Source: Spirochaetales bacterium
Lineage (GTDB): Bacteria; Spirochaetota; Spirochaetia; SZUA-6; DRHE01
Assembly (NCBI GenBank): GCA_023136785.1
Contig: JAGLQP010000112.1
Span: 1 to 6,524, forward strand
DNA length: 6,524 nt
Reading direction: 5' to 3'
A program made the translations under genes and the position numbers. The notes beneath the pieces were generated by a model, which had not been told where the DNA came from, did no database searches, and saw only the letters and a program-made list of their open reading frames with translations. Position 1 is the stretch's first letter. Every line of letters begins with the position of its first letter. Below, in pieces: positions 4,982 to 6,524 of the stretch.

Positions 4982-6524
4982 TGAAACGATTGTTGAGTGC
5001 TGCTGCTCCGCTGCTTCTGTCCCTCGTTGTTCTGGGCGCACAGGAACCGGGTCCGACCGTGGAGCCGGAAGAACCGGATATCGTGCTTCCCGAGGTAATC
5101 CTCAGAATCGAAGATTTCAGCGTAGAGGAGGTGGAGGCAGGGCTTCCGGGAGAGGAAGAGCTGTCTGCCCCCGAGCGCACCATACCGCTTCCGGAGGTGG
5201 GGGAGCTGGATATCGAGGAGCCGGAAATCCCCTTCGATGTTGCGGAGAGCCGGGACCTGATCTCTACGGAGCGGGGTTCCGGCCTGTCCGCACAGGCGAT
5301 TCTGGGTGCCGGCACCTTGAGCCATCTCTACAGCCAGATCTCTCTCAACAGAATCGGCGGAGAAGAACCCCGTTTCAAGCTGCGTTTCCTCCACGAGATG
5401 CTCGATGGTGTAGCCGGGTCGGCGGGGGCCTCAGCGGGATCCGGCTTTCACACCCGGGAGGACCGTCTGGAAGCCGGCATCAAGCTGCACCTGGGCTCAC
5501 TCGGCCTAGAGGTCGAAGGATTGCTCCAGGACCAGGAGCGGGGGCTGCAGCAGATAGTCAACAGCAATAACTACATATCCCACGTCTCCCGGCAGGGGGG
5601 GCTGGATATCCAGCTGGAACTCCCCCTCGGAGAGCGCTTCACTCTGACAGGACAGGCCGATACCTCCTTCGCTTCCCAGCTGTTGACCGGAACGGACTCT
5701 CAAAACACCACCGAGATATTAGCCCGGCCGCTGGTTGCCCTCGAATTTCGCCACAAGAGCATATGGCTGGGTTTGGAGGGCGGCTACACGTACCGGGGAG
5801 TGACCGGTGGAATTGAGGAGGCACTGCAGCGGACCCGGGTGGATGCGTTTTTTGGAGCCGAGTTCCTCACCAACTACCGTTTCGAAGCTCGGGGGGGATG
5901 GGCCTGGAACGGCGATCTTGGCCACCTGTTTCCCTTTTCTCTTACTCTTTCTGGGACCCCCTTCTCCACCTTTTCCTTTGAGGCCGGCGGGGGATACAGG
6001 GTTGAACAGTTGGACTACGCCGATCTGCTCAACGGCTATCCTCTTCCCTTCCTGTCCTCCGTGGTGCTGGCGGACAATCACGGCTGGTTCGCCGATCTGG
6101 ATATGAGCTTCACCTTGACTCGAAACCTCTCCCTCCAGGCTCAAAGCTTGCTGGCCTGGAACTCCGCCCTGCTTCTCCCTGACGGGAGCGGACCGGACCC
6201 AGTAAGCGTAAGCGGTCTGTTCGGTTTTAGCCAAAGTACGGAAGTTCAGCTCGGCACGAGCGTACGGCTGCGCTGGAATTTGGGCACCCTGGTCAGCTTC
6301 AGCGCCGGGCTGCATACGGAGTTCCTGGAGAGGGCTCCCAACACCCCGCTTCACTCCGGAGTGGTGGAGATCGAGGGCACGAATGCTACCTCCCGATGGG
6401 GAGGGATGGGCAGTCTGGAGTTCGCGCTTGGATATCCGCCCTCAGAGACCAACGTGTCCTTGATGCCCGTGTTGTCGGCCAGCGGGTTCTACAATATCAC
6501 AGACACCATCTCCCTGATCGTCGA
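4981..6524 (+). CDS. Predicted outer-membrane beta-barrel protein with acidic N-terminal arm (C-terminus off the right edge)
   Basis: I translated this frame from ATG 4981. It is open for 514 codons to the window edge with no stop. Residues 1-20 are a signal peptide (MKRLLS, a hydrophobic core, then LGA before QEPG). Residues 21-98 form a proline-containing, strongly acidic segment, with about 25 D/E against 4 R and no K. The motif LPEV occurs at 36-39 and 70-73. From about residue 105 the chain is rich in alternating polar/hydrophobic strands separated by Gly/Asn/Asp-rich turns. Examples are RFKLRFLHEML, AGIKLHLGSLGLEVEGLL, LDIQLELPLGERFTLTGQA, IWLGLEGGYTYRG and VQLGTSVRLRWNLGTLVSFSAG. Aromatic residues often sit at strand ends. 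No cysteine is seen. This pattern fits a large outer-membrane barrel. I do not recognise the family; a TonB-dependent-receptor-like or export-porin role is possible. The overlap with the TPR gene suggests a two-part envelope complex. Confidence 0.8.
   Translation, partial: MKRLLSAAAPLLLSLVVLGAQEPGPTVEPEEPDIVLPEVILRIEDFSVEEVEAGLPGEEELSAPERTIPLPEVGELDIEEPEIPFDVAESRDLISTERGSGLSAQAILGAGTLSHLYSQISLNRIGGEEPRFKLRFLHEMLDGVAGSAGASAGSGFHTREDRLEAGIKLHLGSLGLEVEGLLQDQERGLQQIVNSNNYISHVSRQGGLDIQLELPLGERFTLTGQADTSFASQLLTGTDSQNTTEILARPLVALEFRHKSIWLGLEGGYTYRGVTGGIEEALQRTRVDAFFGAEFLTNYRFEARGGWAWNGDLGHLFPFSLTLSGTPFSTFSFEAGGGYRVEQLDYADLLNGYPLPFLSSVVLADNHGWFADLDMSFTLTRNLSLQAQSLLAWNSALLLPDGSGPDPVSVSGLFGFSQSTEVQLGTSVRLRWNLGTLVSFSAGLHTEFLERAPNTPLHSGVVEIEGTNATSRWGGMGSLEFALGYPPSETNVSLMPVLSASGFYNITDTISLIV

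Noticed and set aside
3998..5041. Open frame of 347 codons on the minus strand, antisense to the TPR gene
   Set aside because: It lies wholly within convincing coding sequence on the other strand (TPR repeats and the start of the barrel gene). Its product has no recognisable motif and is dominated by composition effects of a GC-rich antisense frame.
4887..5570. Open frame of 227 codons on the plus strand overlapping the TPR/barrel junction
   Set aside because: It is the +1/+2 shadow of the real frames, Gly/Arg/Ser-rich and without a signal peptide. The barrel frame from 4981 has a good ribosome site and continues to the window end.
5719..6354. Open frame of 211 codons on the minus strand under the barrel gene
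   Set aside because: The plus strand is one continuous frame with strand-like periodicity and an N-terminal signal peptide. The minus frame has neither motif nor start signal.

Overview
The window is GC-rich bacterial DNA (roughly 58-60% by eye) packed with protein-coding genes. I see no RNA gene, mobile element, CRISPR array or replication origin. Best guess for the host is a diderm bacterium, possibly a free-living spirochaete (Spirochaeta-like). The diderm call rests on an exported TPR repeat protein followed by a predicted outer-membrane beta-barrel. The spirochaete call rests only on the general look of that pair and should be treated as a hypothesis.

Layout. Positions 1-449 (-) hold the first 149 codons of an AIM24/TIGR00266-family protein whose end lies off the left edge. 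A 149-bp intergenic region (450-598) with a long interrupted inverted repeat separates it from the divergent gene at 599-1216 (+), a GyrI-like small-molecule-binding protein. That gene runs convergently into a DUF72 (YecE-like) gene at 1206-1988/2003 (-), and their 3' ends overlap by 11 bp. A second short divergent intergenic region (about 71-86 bp) carries a perfect TATAAT for the DUF72 gene. It leads into 2075-4981 (+), a 968-residue secreted protein made almost entirely of TPR-like helical hairpins. Its stop codon overlaps by one base (TGATG) the start of the last gene, 4981-6524+ (+). That gene encodes a signal peptide, an acidic proline-containing segment and a long beta-strand-rich region, and it runs off the right edge.

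The left half is a set of small, apparently unrelated genes: a scaffold-like AIM24 protein, a possible small-molecule binder or hydrolase, and an uncharacterised TIM-barrel protein. The right half looks like one functional unit. The two genes are translationally coupled, and both products are exported and cysteine-free as far as visible. The first would form a periplasmic superhelical scaffold and the second an outer-membrane barrel with an acidic periplasmic arm. This pair is the most interesting content of the window. What it transports or assembles cannot be told from the sequence.
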